NCBI GenBank assembly: GCA_022494885.1
Contig: JAGVSM010000910.1
Coordinates: 310,001 to 374,000 of the forward strand
Length of the DNA stretch: 64,000 nt
Source of the DNA: Micrasema longulum
Taxonomy: Eukaryota > Arthropoda > Insecta > Trichoptera > Brachycentridae
Direction of reading: 5' to 3'
Part shown: one piece after another, positions 1 to 13,560 of the stretch
How the letters are laid out: each line of letters starts with the position of its first letter
Numbering within the stretch: position 1 is the stretch's first letter
Made by a program: the position numbers and the translations under genes
Notes under the pieces: model-generated
Seen by the model: only the letters and a program-made list of their open reading frames with translations
What the model was told of the DNA's origin: nothing
The model's database searches: none

Positions 1-1164
1 TAATGTTGCATGAATAATAGATATTATTTAAATGGTACTCCTCAGAAAGGCAATAGATGGCAACTCACGAATTATATCTCTTAAATTGAGTGCATTTAGT
101 TTTCATCTATGATCAATAAAAGTTACTCTTACTTAAGAACAAATAGTACGACAAATGAAATGATACGCGAATATCATTTACCCAAAGGTGAGAAAATAAT
201 TACCTGGAAAACACTTTCGTTATAATTACTTCATTTGAATTGATCAATTATTCATTCAGAATTACTTTACTTTGAAATGGTAAACATTGAGTTTAAGATA
301 ATAACAATATTGAATATCAATTACACGAGCACATAACAACACAAATAAATATCCAAACACTATTTTATGAACACAATTAACTACCATTAAATTAACAAAA
401 ATACAATTTTGATAAAAGATGTGAACTAACTCTAAAAATGTACATTATTAAGGATCAGTAGAGCAAAATTTTGAATTACACTTTATCATTTATCTACCAA
501 ACTATCTATACATTAAATTTAAAATTAAAGTTATCATTCATTTCTCATGCAATGAAATATTTCACACAGGTTTTTTTTTAATATCACAAATCACGGACGA
601 GGGACACAAACTAAATTCACTTGGAAGTGATAATTTATTTAAATAACCGCGTGAAGATTTCATTCAATCAATGGTTGGGACAAATAAAACATGAATCGAA
701 AACTATTGCCAATCATGCTTTTTACAAGCAAAATACATACCAATTGAAGGAAATTTGGAAACCGAATATCGTGCACAAGCAAAAATATTCATTAACGTCT
801 TATATTGATCTTTTTGAGATGTTGTAATCATTACGGAATGTTGATATGTCCAAATATTGATCAGTTTGCATGCAAAATGGATGCCTTTAAATAGCACTCG
901 AAGTTGAAAAGACGAATTATTGTAAGAAGGCAAAATTTCAAACACACAAATAATATTAACAAAATCTTTTCGGCTTAAATTGTAAACAGAAAACCATTTC
1001 GTACAAGGACATTAAAAACGGTTTGTACAAAATTGACTCTAGGGAGCGAACTTAATGAATGTTACCTTCTATAAAAAGTTAGTACAGGTGTCTAATCGTA
1101 TTGTCATATTGCGATGATCACATACAAAGTACGAGTTTAAATATACTGATAAGTATGCTTGTAC
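1..1164. other. AT-rich non-coding stretch
   Basis: No gene, splice pair or repeat match seen; the short frames at 621-827 and 703-945 have no recognisable features. Confidence 0.5.
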
Positions 1165-1300
1165 AATTTCGGGAAGGGTGGGTTCGGGGGTGGCGCGTGG
1201 CGGGTGGCGGAAGTGGCGGAAGTGCGGGATGGCGGAAGTGGCGGTGGGGCGGTGGAGGGTGGCGGGGGCGGCCGCCACGCGTGTAGCTGTGTGTGTGGAC
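1165..1300. other. G-rich island with GGCGGAAGT repeats
   Basis: Strong G-strand asymmetry, repeated GGCGGAAGTGGCGG and GGGTGGCGGG; several potential G-quadruplex runs in otherwise AT-rich DNA. Could be a promoter or an unrecognised exon. The proline- or glycine-rich frames through it lack supporting splice sites. Confidence 0.4.
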
Positions 1301-2360
1301 TGGAGAAAGTCTCTCACGGAGAAATGACTCGACTCGGTAACATGCGCCAACACTGCACACTGCTGTGACTCACAGTCGATAATCCCACGGTCTAGGCGTG
1401 TTGACTGTAATCCTGCCATTGTCCGAGAATCTGGCGATAAGCTATTTGCTTTATTTACATATTGTATTCCAGAAAGGAGGTTAACACGATAAACTAATGT
1501 GCCCAGATCGAAGAGAAAAGAATGCATGGAAAAATATCGAAGGTATTATTTACTGTGACCGAAACTCTCAGTTTAAGCGATGTGAAGAACCAAAAAGTGC
1601 TAAGAAAGCAAAATTTACAAAAAGACACTGAGATTTGGAGGAATGCGGTGATAATGGTAACATTGTGAACTAAATCATGATCATGCTGTTGTGCTCGAGA
1701 GGGAATTAATATAAACAAGATTTTCCAAATGTCCTGACCTAGTATTACTCTTCTACTACTGTCTTCCCGGTGAGTGCTTTTCTATTACTTTTCTCTCCCA
1801 TTAAGGTGCTTGATTAAGAAACACTATCGACAGCCCGCCCACTAGAACTTTGAAACTCAATTTGTGTAGCGACAAAACAAGAAAATCACTTTTAAACTGT
1901 TCATTAAACAAGCGAAATTTTTTCAAACTAAACTTTTCCTTCGCAAAAGTCCTAATATTAGAATATCTGAAACTTAACAGAGATTTTTTTATGAAAGGGC
2001 AACACGCTGCAGTACCGTTAATCTGACAATTCGAGTTTCAATATTTTATCGATCGACGGGAAAAACTCTCAACAGGAAGACGACATAAAGAATTATCGAA
2101 GCTAATGAATAAAAAACGTTCAACTAGCGTTGCGGCGTGCATTGAATATCAAAGTGCGAGAAATATCGAGATGCTTATCCACCGCCAGGTCGAGGGGACT
2201 TACTAGAGGTCTTCCCCAGTACCACGACTTCACTTTCTGCGTCCAGCCACCGAGTGACGACCGCAGCCCGTCGAGGTAGCCGCACTGAAACCACACCGCC
2301 GCTTAGCACAACATGGCAAAACTCCAACTCGCGACTTCTGCTTCCAAACAACAACCACAC

Positions 2361-2515
2361 AACCCTTGTTTGGAACCATAAAATGGGCAAAGCAACCTAT
2401 GTTTGGAACGAAATGGTTTGAGCAGCCCTGTTTGGAACAAAAACTAGTGGGAGCAACCCTCGCTTTGAACCAAAAATGGGCAGAAAAACTCTTGTTGAGA
2501 ACCAAAAATAGGTTT
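2361..2515. repeat. 31-bp degenerate minisatellite
   Basis: Five units of the type CCCTTGTTTGGAACCATAAA then ATGGGCAAAGCAA, each diverged by a few bases and small indels. The overlapping open frames on both strands are a by-product of the repeat. Confidence 0.55.
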
Positions 2516-3865
2516 AGTGACAGCTGTTCTGCTGACAAAAATGTTCGCGTTTTAAGTTTATTATACTTATATTTGGATTTTTAAAATCATTTTCATCAGA
2601 GTAAAGGACGACGTCGAATTTCTGTGTATCGTGGTGTGCTTCGGCGACGTGATTTCCATGTCGATAGGGAAGTGTCAAAGCTTTACATTTTGGATATAAA
2701 ATAATGGATGGCTGCTTTTTAGGGATAATAAAAAATAAAATTAATTTACGTTAAATCGAAGTGAGGATATACCATAGCCGTAGATAAATGTTTTTCTATT
2801 ATAACTTACAAGTTCTCGTACAAGATGAAATACGATTTTGAAGTAGTAACATAAATGATATACATTTTCAAAACAGAGCTAAAATTAACTAAACTGTTTT
2901 TAAACTCAACACATGAATCTAATAATTATATTGTATTACAGGATTTTCTATACATCTAAAGATATTGCACTTATGTAAAACTATAATATCATAACTTTAA
3001 ATTTTTACATGATATTAATTTTTAGTATTATAGGGGGTACTAAAAGCATAATAAATACTGAATTATGAAACTAAAGTATGTGTTAATTTTTTATTTCCGT
3101 CTAATACTATCATAAATGATAAATTATTGTCTACTGGAATATATTTTATCCAAAAAAGGGAGAACTCTAAAAAACCGGGCCAACGATAAATGCTTATTAT
3201 ATAATTAATATAGGTATTAACAAATATAATATGAAATGTAAATATCATACATATTTATTACTTATACCATTTTATTTTCATTCAATAATTAAAGATAGGA
3301 TCCTACTTGTGTTCATAATAGAATTACTTATCTACATCGATTATTATTCCACTATATAAGGTTTTACGGGCAACCACTTTTCATAATAAATAGCACCTTT
3401 TTATTATTAATTGATGCTAACCACGCAAGTCGATTGGTTACGTTTTAGTAAATTACGTAAAAGTACACATTTTAAAAGATTGAATTTAAATTTCGTCTGA
3501 ACTTAATAATTTCACGACTGTTACGTGGGAAATAATAACAATCAAAGAAAAAAACCGTTATGTTATGAAAACAAAAACGCATTCGTGTAACAGTTTTATG
3601 ATAACGTATAAAGTTAAATATGAGAAAAGGGATTGAATTAAAATTGTACTTAAATAATAAAGCTTAAATCCAATATAAGTTAAGGTCTATGTCAATCGCC
3701 GATTGCATGGGAAGTAGACTTCACACGGTTTCATTTAAAAAAAATACATGTTTGACGATATTTTAACGACGATATATTGCATCGAGAATCATTTGGGCAG
3801 ACGCTCTTGATTTAGTTTAAATTAAGGCTTAGATAAAGTTATAAAATAGAATGTTCTTTCTCACC

Positions 3866-4000
3866 TGATCCTGAGCGGGCCAAAGTAGGTTAATGACGAG
3901 AGACAAAGAACAACCAGCCGTGGCGGTAGTTCCAGCGGCGGGCGGAGGGGGCAGCACCGGCGGAGAGCGGCAGCAAAATGGTCACACAAACGTCACAAAT
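3866..4000 (-). other. GC-rich island with a strong minus-strand donor
   Basis: On the minus strand a GC-rich block ends GGATCAG|gtgagaaag, a good splice donor. No recognised protein in any frame and no clear acceptor; it could be an untranslated first exon or an unrecognised downstream dysc exon. A plus-strand frame starting MTRDKEQPAVAVVPAAGGGG crosses it but has no support either. Confidence 0.25.
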
Positions 4001-5097
4001 CAGTTAAACTTGCATCGTGGTTGCGGTCGTTCGTGTCATATATTTATCTCCAGGCTGTGTTTCTGTTTACTCCAGCCACAGAACCTCAAGAAATTTACCA
4101 TAGTGTCGAGACTAACAATCCCAAAGCGAGATTTTTATTGCAGCTAGCATTCCTTTTCAGTTTTTACTGTTCCTGCTCAAAGGCAAGAGGCGCTTGTATT
4201 AGAAGGCTCTACGTAAGTGTTTGTTAACTTTTTGAGGTTATATTATTACTTTTAATGTTGTCATAAGATTAACATCAACGTTTAAATTAGTATTTTCAAG
4301 ATTTTAATGTTGAAAATACCAATTTGTTTTATTATTTAGTTTATTCAAAGCATAACGTACAAATTTAAATAAAAAAATATTTAGGCTAGAACATTTTACA
4401 AACTAAATCACATAATAGGAATGTGTAACTAAGTATTTCATTTGCATTTTTGATTAAATAAACTATTTTAAATATATGTAAAAAGTATTAGAGATAATAA
4501 TGTCATTGTTGGTTCAAATAATATTTATTTTATTTACAATGATAATCATTAATTGACGTACTAATGAACCTAATTAGAAAGCTGCCTAGGTTTTCTTAAC
4601 ATTGCGAGTTTCCTTTGTTTTATTGTAGGCATCGTGTGATGTTGCAAACATAAAATACGAATAATATATTGATGGCAACATTACCAGTTAATCAATTTAC
4701 AATAACAATAAATATAATAAATAAAATAATAAAAAACAGTTATCTTCAACAGCAACACGTAACCCTGCATTTAGGGTATTTCATGGAATTGATTAATAAT
4801 GATTGTTTTTTTTCTAAAAATTGCTAAAAACAACACGTTATTCTCAAAAGTATCCATAGAAAACTAAAAACCAAACATTTTTTTTTTTTAAATACCCATA
4901 AAGATTTTTATGTTGTTATTGCAATTCACATCAATATTTTGATTTGAATACAAAAAAATTCTAAGCACATAAAGCATTTCTTCGACTGTACAAATATCTA
5001 CGGGATGTAAAAAAAATGGTGATATTTTATTTTTTAAGAGTTTTTTTTAAATATTACTTTGTTCGGAATAAATAAATAAAAAAACAATAAAAATATA

Positions 5098-5452
5098 ATT
5101 AACATATTACTACAGAGATGAAGAACATTTTAGAGAAGGTAATATAGAAGTCTAGGCATATACAAGGCTTATGACCTGTCATTGGCTGGTTTTAGTTAAT
5201 AGTGGCTGAGAGAATGGATATAGATGTTCGAATATAGGCAGAATGGTGAATATTACACAGTGCGTAAAGTGGCAACTTAAACCAGCCAATGACAGGTTAT
5301 AAGCCCTGTGAATGCCTAGACTTCTATATTACCTTCTCTAAAATGTTCTTCATCTCTGTTGAAATATGTTAATATTAACAGCTCCCCAGGGAGTTGAATC
5401 CAGTCCTTGTCTTCAAATGTTTGGACAAACTCAAAATATTGTTGATAAAAGT
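5098..5452. mobile_element. FB1 palindromic element, copy 1
   Basis: Arms TACAGAGATGAAGAACATTT and AGGTAATATAGAAGTCTAGG, with TTATGACCTGTCATTGGCTG, are repeated inverted at the right, which ends CAAACTCAAAATATTGTTGA. No coding capacity; a non-autonomous element of unknown superfamily. Confidence 0.75.
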
Positions 5453-7280
5453 TTACCATAAATTGAAATTTTTATTTTTATTTTGACGAATATTTTTTAA
5501 TTGTTTACCCAATGTTGATAGTAAATAACCTATAGGTAATAGATGTTGAGATCGTTTTTCCTGATTACTTTGATACTAATACGGTTCAAGGTAAAAATAT
5601 ATTATTTAAATTATTCATGTTAAACTACATACAATAAATGACTGTCATCTGAAAATGTGTCTTTTGACCCTAGTTAGATATTCCAAGTGAAAAAAACATG
5701 CATATTACATACAAATTTGCGTTTAAAATATACATATTATGCATGTTAGGCATATCCAATCTTACATATTATAAAATTGTAATAATAAACAAGATTAATC
5801 CAACAATGGCAGAAAATGAGAAATAATAACACCGTGTATGTGATACGGATAATGAGAAGAAAGTGAATGAAAGCCGCAACCAACTGGAAACTAACGGTTG
5901 GTCGGTCGGTTGCGTTGTAGACCTATATTCATTGTTTAGTGCTGACACTTGTTGGCGACACTATAAGCTGTATTTGTATCTAGTACCACTGCGATTGCTA
6001 CTCTATTCTTTTGTCAACTTCTTGTTACCGTCACGGCAAATAGCCGGAGTGAAGCCTAGTAAAATGACATATCAATTACGCGGCGCAAGAATGTGAATGT
6101 ACCGAACCGTTTTAAATTAAGGAAACCGCTTAATTTAGATTATTAAGAAAATCCATATCATCCCCCTGCACTATCTCAAAATCAAACCCATAATATAAAG
6201 CAGAGTTTACCCATAATACTTTTTGTACATCCGGGTTGCGTATTTCATATTAACCGTGCGTTAATTTCTTATACGACAGCTCGAGATTAAAAAAAATCTG
6301 AGTTTCAGATATTCATATTACAATAAGAAAGTTCAGTGGTTTTTAAATAAATATATATATTTGTTGATAAACTGAACCAAATATTTTTTTTCTTTAACAT
6401 CGTATTATCAGCCCTATGATTTTTTTTTATTTTTATTTTTTTAAAATACTTCGCGTGTGACGTCTCAGGGTCTCTTTCCCTTTTTCTCGATGAGTTCTGC
6501 TCATTGGTCAGTTTACTTACCTTAAACCGGAAATCTATCACAACCCTCTTATCATTGGTTGATTCGGAATAATTTTGTGGCATTAAGGTAAATAGGCACA
6601 TGTCACTAAAGTTGAGAAGATGAATAAAGTATGCAGTTCCACTCTAAAAGGTGTACGGAAGGTTGGGTGAACAGATAAAAACTAGGAAAAATTTATTCAT
6701 TAAATATTTCAATAATAAAATTTGGTAATGTCGTATAATTCGAAGACTGTAAAAAATTGTATTTAACAACATAAATAAATTATGTATGAGAAGAAATGCA
6801 ATATGACTTGTACCTCTTATTGTTCGTATTTTATTTTTAAGTTTATCGCACTTAAAGTATATTTGAGGTTAGCACCCAAAATTGTATGTTTAATAAATTA
6901 ACCAGTAAGAAACTTTAAATGGCTTCCCTGCACAATTAGCTAATAGTGACATCCACCTCTTTACCCAAATGCCACAGAATTAGTGACGTCATGAAATTAA
7001 AATAATTTTTATCTTTGTTTTTATTAAAATATTTATTATTATTTTTTTCATACATTTTTAAGAATCTTCACGACACAATGAAATGTTCTAATTTTTACCG
7101 CACGTAAGAATACATTTTTTATATCCAATTTCCCGTAGGGCTGAACTACCTAATTTTTTACAATACGCGGTGTTTTTGTGCAGCACTAAGTGTTGTTAAA
7201 CGAGAACCTTTAAGGGGTAATATTAATAAAATACATGTAGAAATATTCGATTTTAAACGCGTGACAAATATAAATATACA

Positions 7281-7555
7281 CCACCATTCCCTTTCCGTGC
7301 CTAATAGTGTATGGAACACTGCATTAGTACACCAACCGTAGTACATCTTGATCATTTTTTGTTACGTGAAGGTAAGATAATTAGTCCTTACGCTTCAGGT
7401 GCCAGTCTAGGGATTACGAAAGATTATAGTAAAAAATAAACATACCTTACACCTTTTTCAATAAATATTTCACGTCAACTATGTCGGGATTCGAACTCGA
7501 GACCTCTTGCACGGTAGGCAAACATGCTAATCACTTTACGAGACCCACGTTTTAT
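7281..7555 (-). mobile_element. SINE-A, tRNA-headed
   Basis: On the minus strand: A-box-like region, B box as GGTCTCGAGTTCGAATCCC, then a body ending CACTATTAGGCACGG near the 3' end. Shares TTACGCTTCAGGTGCCAGTC with other copies. Confidence 0.7.
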
Positions 7556-8397
7556 TTTTAGTATAAAGTACTTTATACTACAAAACTATACCATGTCTTC
7601 TCCTTTTTATGTAATTTTTATTATATTTTTTTCCCCTCTCCTTCTGTATTCATAATAAATAAATGTGAAAACTGTAATTAGTCTTACTTTTAAAATTGTT
7701 TTCTTGTACCTTGAGTTTGTTAAAAATACTGTATGATTTCTATAATAAATAAATAAAATCGTTTATTGAAATCCTTCACAAAATATTTGTGTTAATATTT
7801 TATGCTCGCATCGTTTGATTCCTAAATTTTAGATGTATTAAAATCCTCGGGAATTTTTTTTATGTAATGGTTTTTCTTAAAAACTTAATCGACATTTGGT
7901 TACACAAAAAGCGAACTAGTCTGCTGGTAAAAACGTAAAACTTTAAAGGTAAATCAAGCTAAGAAGGTTGGAAAAACGCATTAAAAAAAATGAAACTATT
8001 TAAAAGTTTGTTAAACATATATTTGATTTTATCAAATCCATTTCGAATATAATAAAGCTGACGGCATGCGTTGGTAAAATGAATTTAATCGATCGGATAT
8101 TATACAATATGCACTTTCCATTTGATCGAGTTCGAGTTAATCTTGTCGTATTGCTGGTTTACGATTCCTGAAGAGATTATTGCCCACATTACGGGTATTT
8201 CCTAACTGCAGAAGTCAGCAAACAAGAACTGTTCAATTAGTATCCGGAAAATTATTTCATGTTGGATATCATTAACTAACTTCAATGTTTGTTCTTTCTT
8301 TATAATATTACATTAAAATGACAATTAAACGTCACATAATACATAAATGCAAATTAAAAATATCTTATATATATTATTTAAACAAATATATAAAACA

Positions 8398-8660
8398 GCA
8401 TGGCTATCTCTTCTTTCTAGTGACGAAAGAGCCCTTTCAATACTCATATACTGCTCTATTTTTTCCACCTCTTTCGCAGTAGTAGCTGCTCGATTGTGGA
8501 ATAATCTACCCACCAATGTCATCGACTTCTTTATTTACATTCAAATCACGATTGAAATGCCACTTCCAGAATACTTGAGTTTTTTTTTCTTCTCCCTCTT
8601 TCCTTCTCTCTTTAGCCCTCCTCTCTTCATGGTATGGTGTAGATATTTCGGCAATTTTTA
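8398..8660 (+). pseudogene. LINE ORF2 C-terminal fragment
   Basis: The frame contains AVVAARLWNNLPTNVI, the conserved AA-LWN-LP near the C-terminus of Jockey/CR1-type reverse transcriptase proteins, followed by a serine/phenylalanine-rich run. Truncated at the 5' end, as usual for these elements. Confidence 0.6.
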
Positions 8661-9047
8661 ATTATTTAAAAATAAAGATGTACATTAATGTTTTGTTTTA
8701 TAATAAAAATATTATGGTATACCTGCAATGTGTTCATACTACTGATTTTCTCAAATTGAACGGTTTGGGTAGGTAGGAATAAATTGCCTTTAGGAAATAT
8801 GCCCTCCCTTATGCATATGCATGTAAACTGTATAATGTATATGAAGTGTTTAAATAAATTGAGTAATAACTTTTATGGTACATATATAGATATATATCAA
8901 TATAAACAAAATAAGTCAAAAAACAAAATATTTTTATGCTATTATGATCGTATAAACAAGTTTTTTAGTGGATTTGATACCCAACATTTCATTATCATAA
9001 TTTATATTACTGAAAAAAAAAACTTTTTAAAATTACATTAATCTATT

Positions 9048-9407
9048 GACAATATTTTGAGTTCGTTCAAATTTTTGTAGACATGGACTGGATTAAACTC
9101 CCTGGGGAGCTGTTTATATTAACATATTACAACAGAGATGAAGAACATTTAAGAAAAGGTAATATAGAAGTCTAGGAGGCATCTACAGGGCTTATGACCT
9201 GTCAATGGCTGCTTAACTTCACAAACATCAACAGATGAAATAATTGAAGGAATATAGATGTTTAAATATAGGCAGAATGGTGAATGTTACACAGTGTGTA
9301 AAGTGGCCACTTAAACCAGCCATTGACAGGTCATAAGCCCTGTAGAAGCCTAGACTTCTATATTACCTTTTCTTACATGTTCTTCATCTCTGTTGTAAAA
9401 TGTTAAT
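9048..9407. mobile_element. FB1 palindromic element, copy 2
   Basis: Starts TTTTGAGTTCGTTCAAATTT, contains both GAGATGAAGAACATTTAAG and its inverted partner, and the internal block CACTTAAACCAGCCATTGAC. Same family as copy 1, with an AGATGAAATAATTGAAGG middle. Confidence 0.75.
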
Positions 9408-9895
9408 TAATCTATTGGTTTATGTGCTGTCTGCACATGGCGTTCATTCGTGATTTTGTAAAATTAATTATAGAAAATGGTTTGGAAACCATTGTATTTA
9501 TCCGGCGTGAAGTGAAACTATCTTACCACAACATACATGGCACAAGGCTCTCAACAGTTGCATTACATTAAATGAGTTTTCTATTATCTGTATCTTACTG
9601 TAACATCTCGCATTATTACTGTCACTGAGAATCAGTCCTTCGTAATATCCGCTCTAAGTACTTATTTGAAACAAAAAGTTATTTTTAAACAGAAAAATTG
9701 TTTGCAATAAATTAGAAAAAGGCGTATTGAAATAATAGCTACATATTTATTTTTGCAAGTTTAGGCCTGTGCCGTCATTAATATTAATAATACTGCATTG
9801 CCTCTTCACTAAATATAGTGCAAAAATGCATATTTTTTACGTTTTTTTTTGTTTCAGCGAATGCTATATGTTAAACATATATTGAATAACTGTAT

Positions 9896-10211
9896 TTTTT
9901 TATCAATATTCCTACAGAGATGAGGTAGAATTTTTTTTCAAATTCAGGATTATCGATATTCGAGCGTTTACAGGGCTTATGACCTGTCATTGGCTGGGTT
10001 GAGTGGCCACTTTACGTTTTTTACAACATTCCCCATTCCGCTTATTAGCGAATATCGACACAGGTACCATTTTGATTCTTGTATATATCTTATTAAATGA
10101 GAAACCATTCACTAGCGTGTTGGAGCACCATCTATGTATTGATATTGAAGTTAAGTATTCTACCTACTATAAAAATTCTACCTCATCTCTGTAGGAATAT
10201 TGATAAAAAAA
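9896..10211. mobile_element. FB1-related palindromic element, divergent copy
   Basis: The outer inverted repeat TTTTTTTATCAATATTCCTA then CAGAGATGAGGTAGAATT is found complemented at the right end. It shares only ACAGGGCTTATGACCTGTCA and TGGCCACTTTAC with the main family, so it is a chimera or an old subfamily. Confidence 0.6.
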
Positions 10212-11304
10212 TATATACCTACTCCCCCTCGGGAGAAATCCAGATTTGTGTATGTACAAAAATACACATACCAAAAAATAATTTTGTTGAATAACTGTGT
10301 TGAATTGACAGTTTGAACATATTTAATTTATTGACCTTATATGTTCAGAAGGAATATTTCTATACAAGCAGTATAATCAAACATGAGAATTTTGCGATAC
10401 CGTATTTGGTAGAATTCACAATAAATATTATAATATACCCTTAATATTTATTGCAATTTCTAATTCTGGGTGTGAATTTTAACCATCCGCATAATAGCAA
10501 TAAGAATATCAATATATAATATTGTTATTCGATTTTTATTTTCACAAACCATTACAAATCATAAATTGTAAAAAATTGTAAAGGAAACGGATATTGAGCA
10601 CTTATTATTATAATAAAGGACGGAAATAAGGATAATAAAGTAGTATTGATGCCAAAATAGGTTCAGTAAATTGACTGAGTTCAGTTTTGGGCGAGAAAGT
10701 GAAATCCGTATTCCTTCCACGGTTCTGTGCATCGTGACACTTTTGTCTTCCGGAGATTTAAATGCCAATTACACACTCATTTTACGTAACTACTGCCCAC
10801 TATTTTAATTTATGTTAAAATAAAAGTATTGTGATTTTGGTAATGTTATTTAACAAGTGGTTATGCTAACATTTGGGTTTATTGTGAATTCAGTGCGTAG
10901 CAGTTGTTCTTACGAAATGCTGAATGTTTAAGTACTTCAAATTCGAAATCGATCTAAAAACCTATACCTTTATATGTTTGTTCAAAGTACACAAAGTATT
11001 TTAAATTAAGTAGATTGTTAACATCTTCCTTTATAATTTTCTTTTTTCTCTTTAAAAATCGCATAAATCACATCATTATGTAATGTAATATATTTATTTA
11101 TAGGGATGTTTGTTTTTAAAGGAAACCATCGCCCTTCCATGAAACGACGCGATAGACCCAGCAACTCTTTAAACATCTTTAGTTTATGCATTAACACGGC
11201 TTGTACCTGCCGTTGGTTTTAAAGAAAATATTTTTATATTTGCGTTTTTATGATTTCCCAAATATTTTAATTTTGGGGCCATTTTCAACGAATCATAAAT
11301 AACT

Positions 11305-11402
11305 CACTATTAGAAATTGAGAATCAAGTTGGGGTGGGGTTCAAACCTCGGACTTCTGATTCGTGAGTCCGCAACACTAGCCACGGGACCACAACCTTTT
11401 AA
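11305..11402 (-). mobile_element. SINE-B, tRNA-headed
   Basis: The minus strand reads GTTGTGGTCCCGTGGCTAGT, CGGACTCACGAATCAGAAG and GTCCGAGGTTTGAACCCCA; shared by the 29.7 kb copy almost word for word. Confidence 0.62.
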
Positions 11403-11639
11403 GTAAATTACTTTACGCACTATGTAACATGCACAATTTTGCTTATATTTAAACATTCATATTTAAAAAAAACTATCAGTTGATTTTTATTAACTAAAAA
11501 TCGAGGCCAACATTGAGACGCCGTCTGAAAACAGTTTTTTTTATTATACTTTTACCAATTTATCGGTTTAATTTACCAACAATAGTTTAAGTATGCCCAT
11601 CGGAATACTTTCCAAATCCTTTTTAAAAACGTTTCGCAT

Positions 11640-11880
11640 CTTGTACTTATCTGCATCTATATCTTTTTAACACTGCGTAACATATTGTCCATTGTAGATA
11701 CTAAAAGTATATACTGTGGTTTGTGCAACTCTGTTTTGGCCTACGGTTGTATTTGTTGGGGAGGAGCTGCCAAGACTATTCTTGATCCCTTGGTTAAGGT
11801 ACATAAATCAATATTAAGTATAATATTGAGAAAACCGTACAATCATCAATCAATACATAAGGAAAGTAATACTTGACATT
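11640..11880 (+). pseudogene. LINE reverse transcriptase fragment
   Basis: SIYCGLCNSVLAYGCICWGG, AAKTILDPLVKVHKSILSII and LRKPYNH match the region after the RT core of Jockey/CR1-type elements (YY-L--S-L-YG---WG---K-----L---QK--IR-I). About 75 codons, ends in a stop; both ends are lost. Confidence 0.68.
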
Positions 11881-12614
11881 CACAAAAATAGGAGCACTCA
11901 GGTGATTGTGAGTCCTGCGCACTCTACCAGGAGTATAACGATTTGGTGATTAATATATACCAATAGCACGTACCACGGTATTCCAAAAATCATTTCTATA
12001 TAAAGAACCTAAACTATACAACCTGATACCGTGTGTTTAGAAATTTGATAAACCATTAGTATTGAAAAAAAAAATTTAGTTGACAGGCATTGGAAGCCAT
12101 GAATCTGAGAATTTATTGAGGATAGTAATCTAAATATTATGCTATCCCATTGAATCATTCATAAATTTATTGTACGTGCATATTTATTATGTATGTATGT
12201 GTGTATATATCAGGGGCGAACCGTCCATATAATCGATTATTCGCAGCTTACCATTATATTTCACTACCAATAATAATGTTTTATTGTAGTTTTAATTATA
12301 GGAGAATAAATAAAATAATCTTTATTTATTATAAATTAACGTCACTGTTTATATCTTCCTCAAAAAATAAATATAAGCTGCTAAATGCGCACCCAGCGCA
12401 TTGCCCGGTTCTGATTATTGCAGCTTATTTTTCAACACAAAATGTATACTGTATTTTAACATTCAAAAGCCCAGTGCGTATATTTTCCTTGCTAAGTTCA
12501 CTTGCAGATTACAGATATTATTTCAAGCTTCTCTATTTGGAGAGTAGCATTTCGAGCATTATTTCCTAAAGACCATTTTCGTTTGATGGTATTCTGTTGA
12601 CATATGACGCCAGT

Positions 12615-12755
12615 TTTTTAGTCCGCGCGTTTTAGCTAGTGGCGCCTCGCTCGGTGTCGTCAATTTCTTGCATTATTCATTCTCAGTTTAGAAAGAAACG
12701 AAGCTGACGGCTAGGCGCGGCGCAGCGCGGCGGTCACGACGGTCACGTGACATTT
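12615..12755. other. GC/CpG-rich island
   Basis: GTCCGCGCGTTTTAGC, GGCGCCTCGCTCGGTGTCGT, then GGCGCGGCGCAGCGCGGCGG and the E-box CACGTG. No frame or repeat recognised; possible internal promoter. Confidence 0.3.
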
Positions 12756-13457
12756 TTTTTGCAATATTATTGCGAATATTTCTAATGAATGTTATTGTTA
12801 TGTTATGTTATGTAATGTAATATGTAAAGTTAAAATTATGTATTTTGGCATAAATAAATCTAATCTTTTTTTTTTTTTTAATTTTTCAGAAAAAAAAATA
12901 TAAATCGTAAAAGAAAAAAAATTAATTTGTTTACATAATGGGAGTGACGTCTTACAATAAATTTTTTACTTTCTTTTATATTAGTACCTTAATATTTGCT
13001 GTATAAAATGTAAATTACAAACAAATATACGGTGTTTTTAATCAGTGCCAAACAAAAAGGAATTATGAATATACTTATTTTATTATCCTTATTTTTTAAC
13101 ATATTTTATTTTTTAAAACTTTTGCATACATGTACTGTCTTAAAATAATGGAGAATATACCTACATATTACGCAAAGTTATTAATTGTTGTCTGTTTGTT
13201 GGGTTATTGGTTAAAATTATTTTGATTAAAAATAAGTAGGTATTGCGTCTTCTGTTGCCAGCAGGTGAAACTGGAGCTGGAGAGATGAAGTTGTTTTTAC
13301 ACAAAACCATAGAAAAAGAATCCGTGTACCTGTATATACTTTTTTTTATACGCCTCCACTCATTTGCCAGATTACTTATATGTATGTATGTACATGCAGG
13401 TACAAATTATGAAAAAAATTAAAGCTTACCTATAAATAAAAGTCACCGTTCGCCACT

Positions 13458-13560
13458 GGTATATATATATATATATATGTATATGTATGTGTGTATATAT
13501 GTATGTATGTGTATGTGTATATGTATGTATGTAGTATGTATGTGTGTATGTATATATTTT
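13458..13560. repeat. TA/GTAT microsatellite
   Basis: (TA)n followed by GTAT and GTGTAT runs. Confidence 0.85.

Larger units (their letters stand above)
1301..5097. other. Non-coding, with two GC islands and one minisatellite
   Basis: Apart from the separately listed 2.4-kb minisatellite and 3.9-kb island, a GC-richer block at 2190-2340 is seen with no coding support. The rest is AT-rich. Confidence 0.45.
5453..9047. other. Non-coding, AT-rich, with SINE-A and a LINE tail
   Basis: Outside the listed repeats no gene was found. The minus frame at 6305-6601 (lysine/asparagine-rich) has no homology visible. Confidence 0.45.

Noticed and set aside
1069..1527. 152-codon minus-strand frame, the longest in the window
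   Set aside because: Passes through the G-rich repeat island; no domain, no splice support, composition explained by the repeat.
2230..2538. 102-codon minus frame with repeated F and C words
   Set aside because: Product of the 31-bp minisatellite.
12189..12569. 126-codon plus-strand frame
   Set aside because: AT-rich, hydrophobic/low-complexity, no start context, splice support or family resemblance; follows a LINE fragment.
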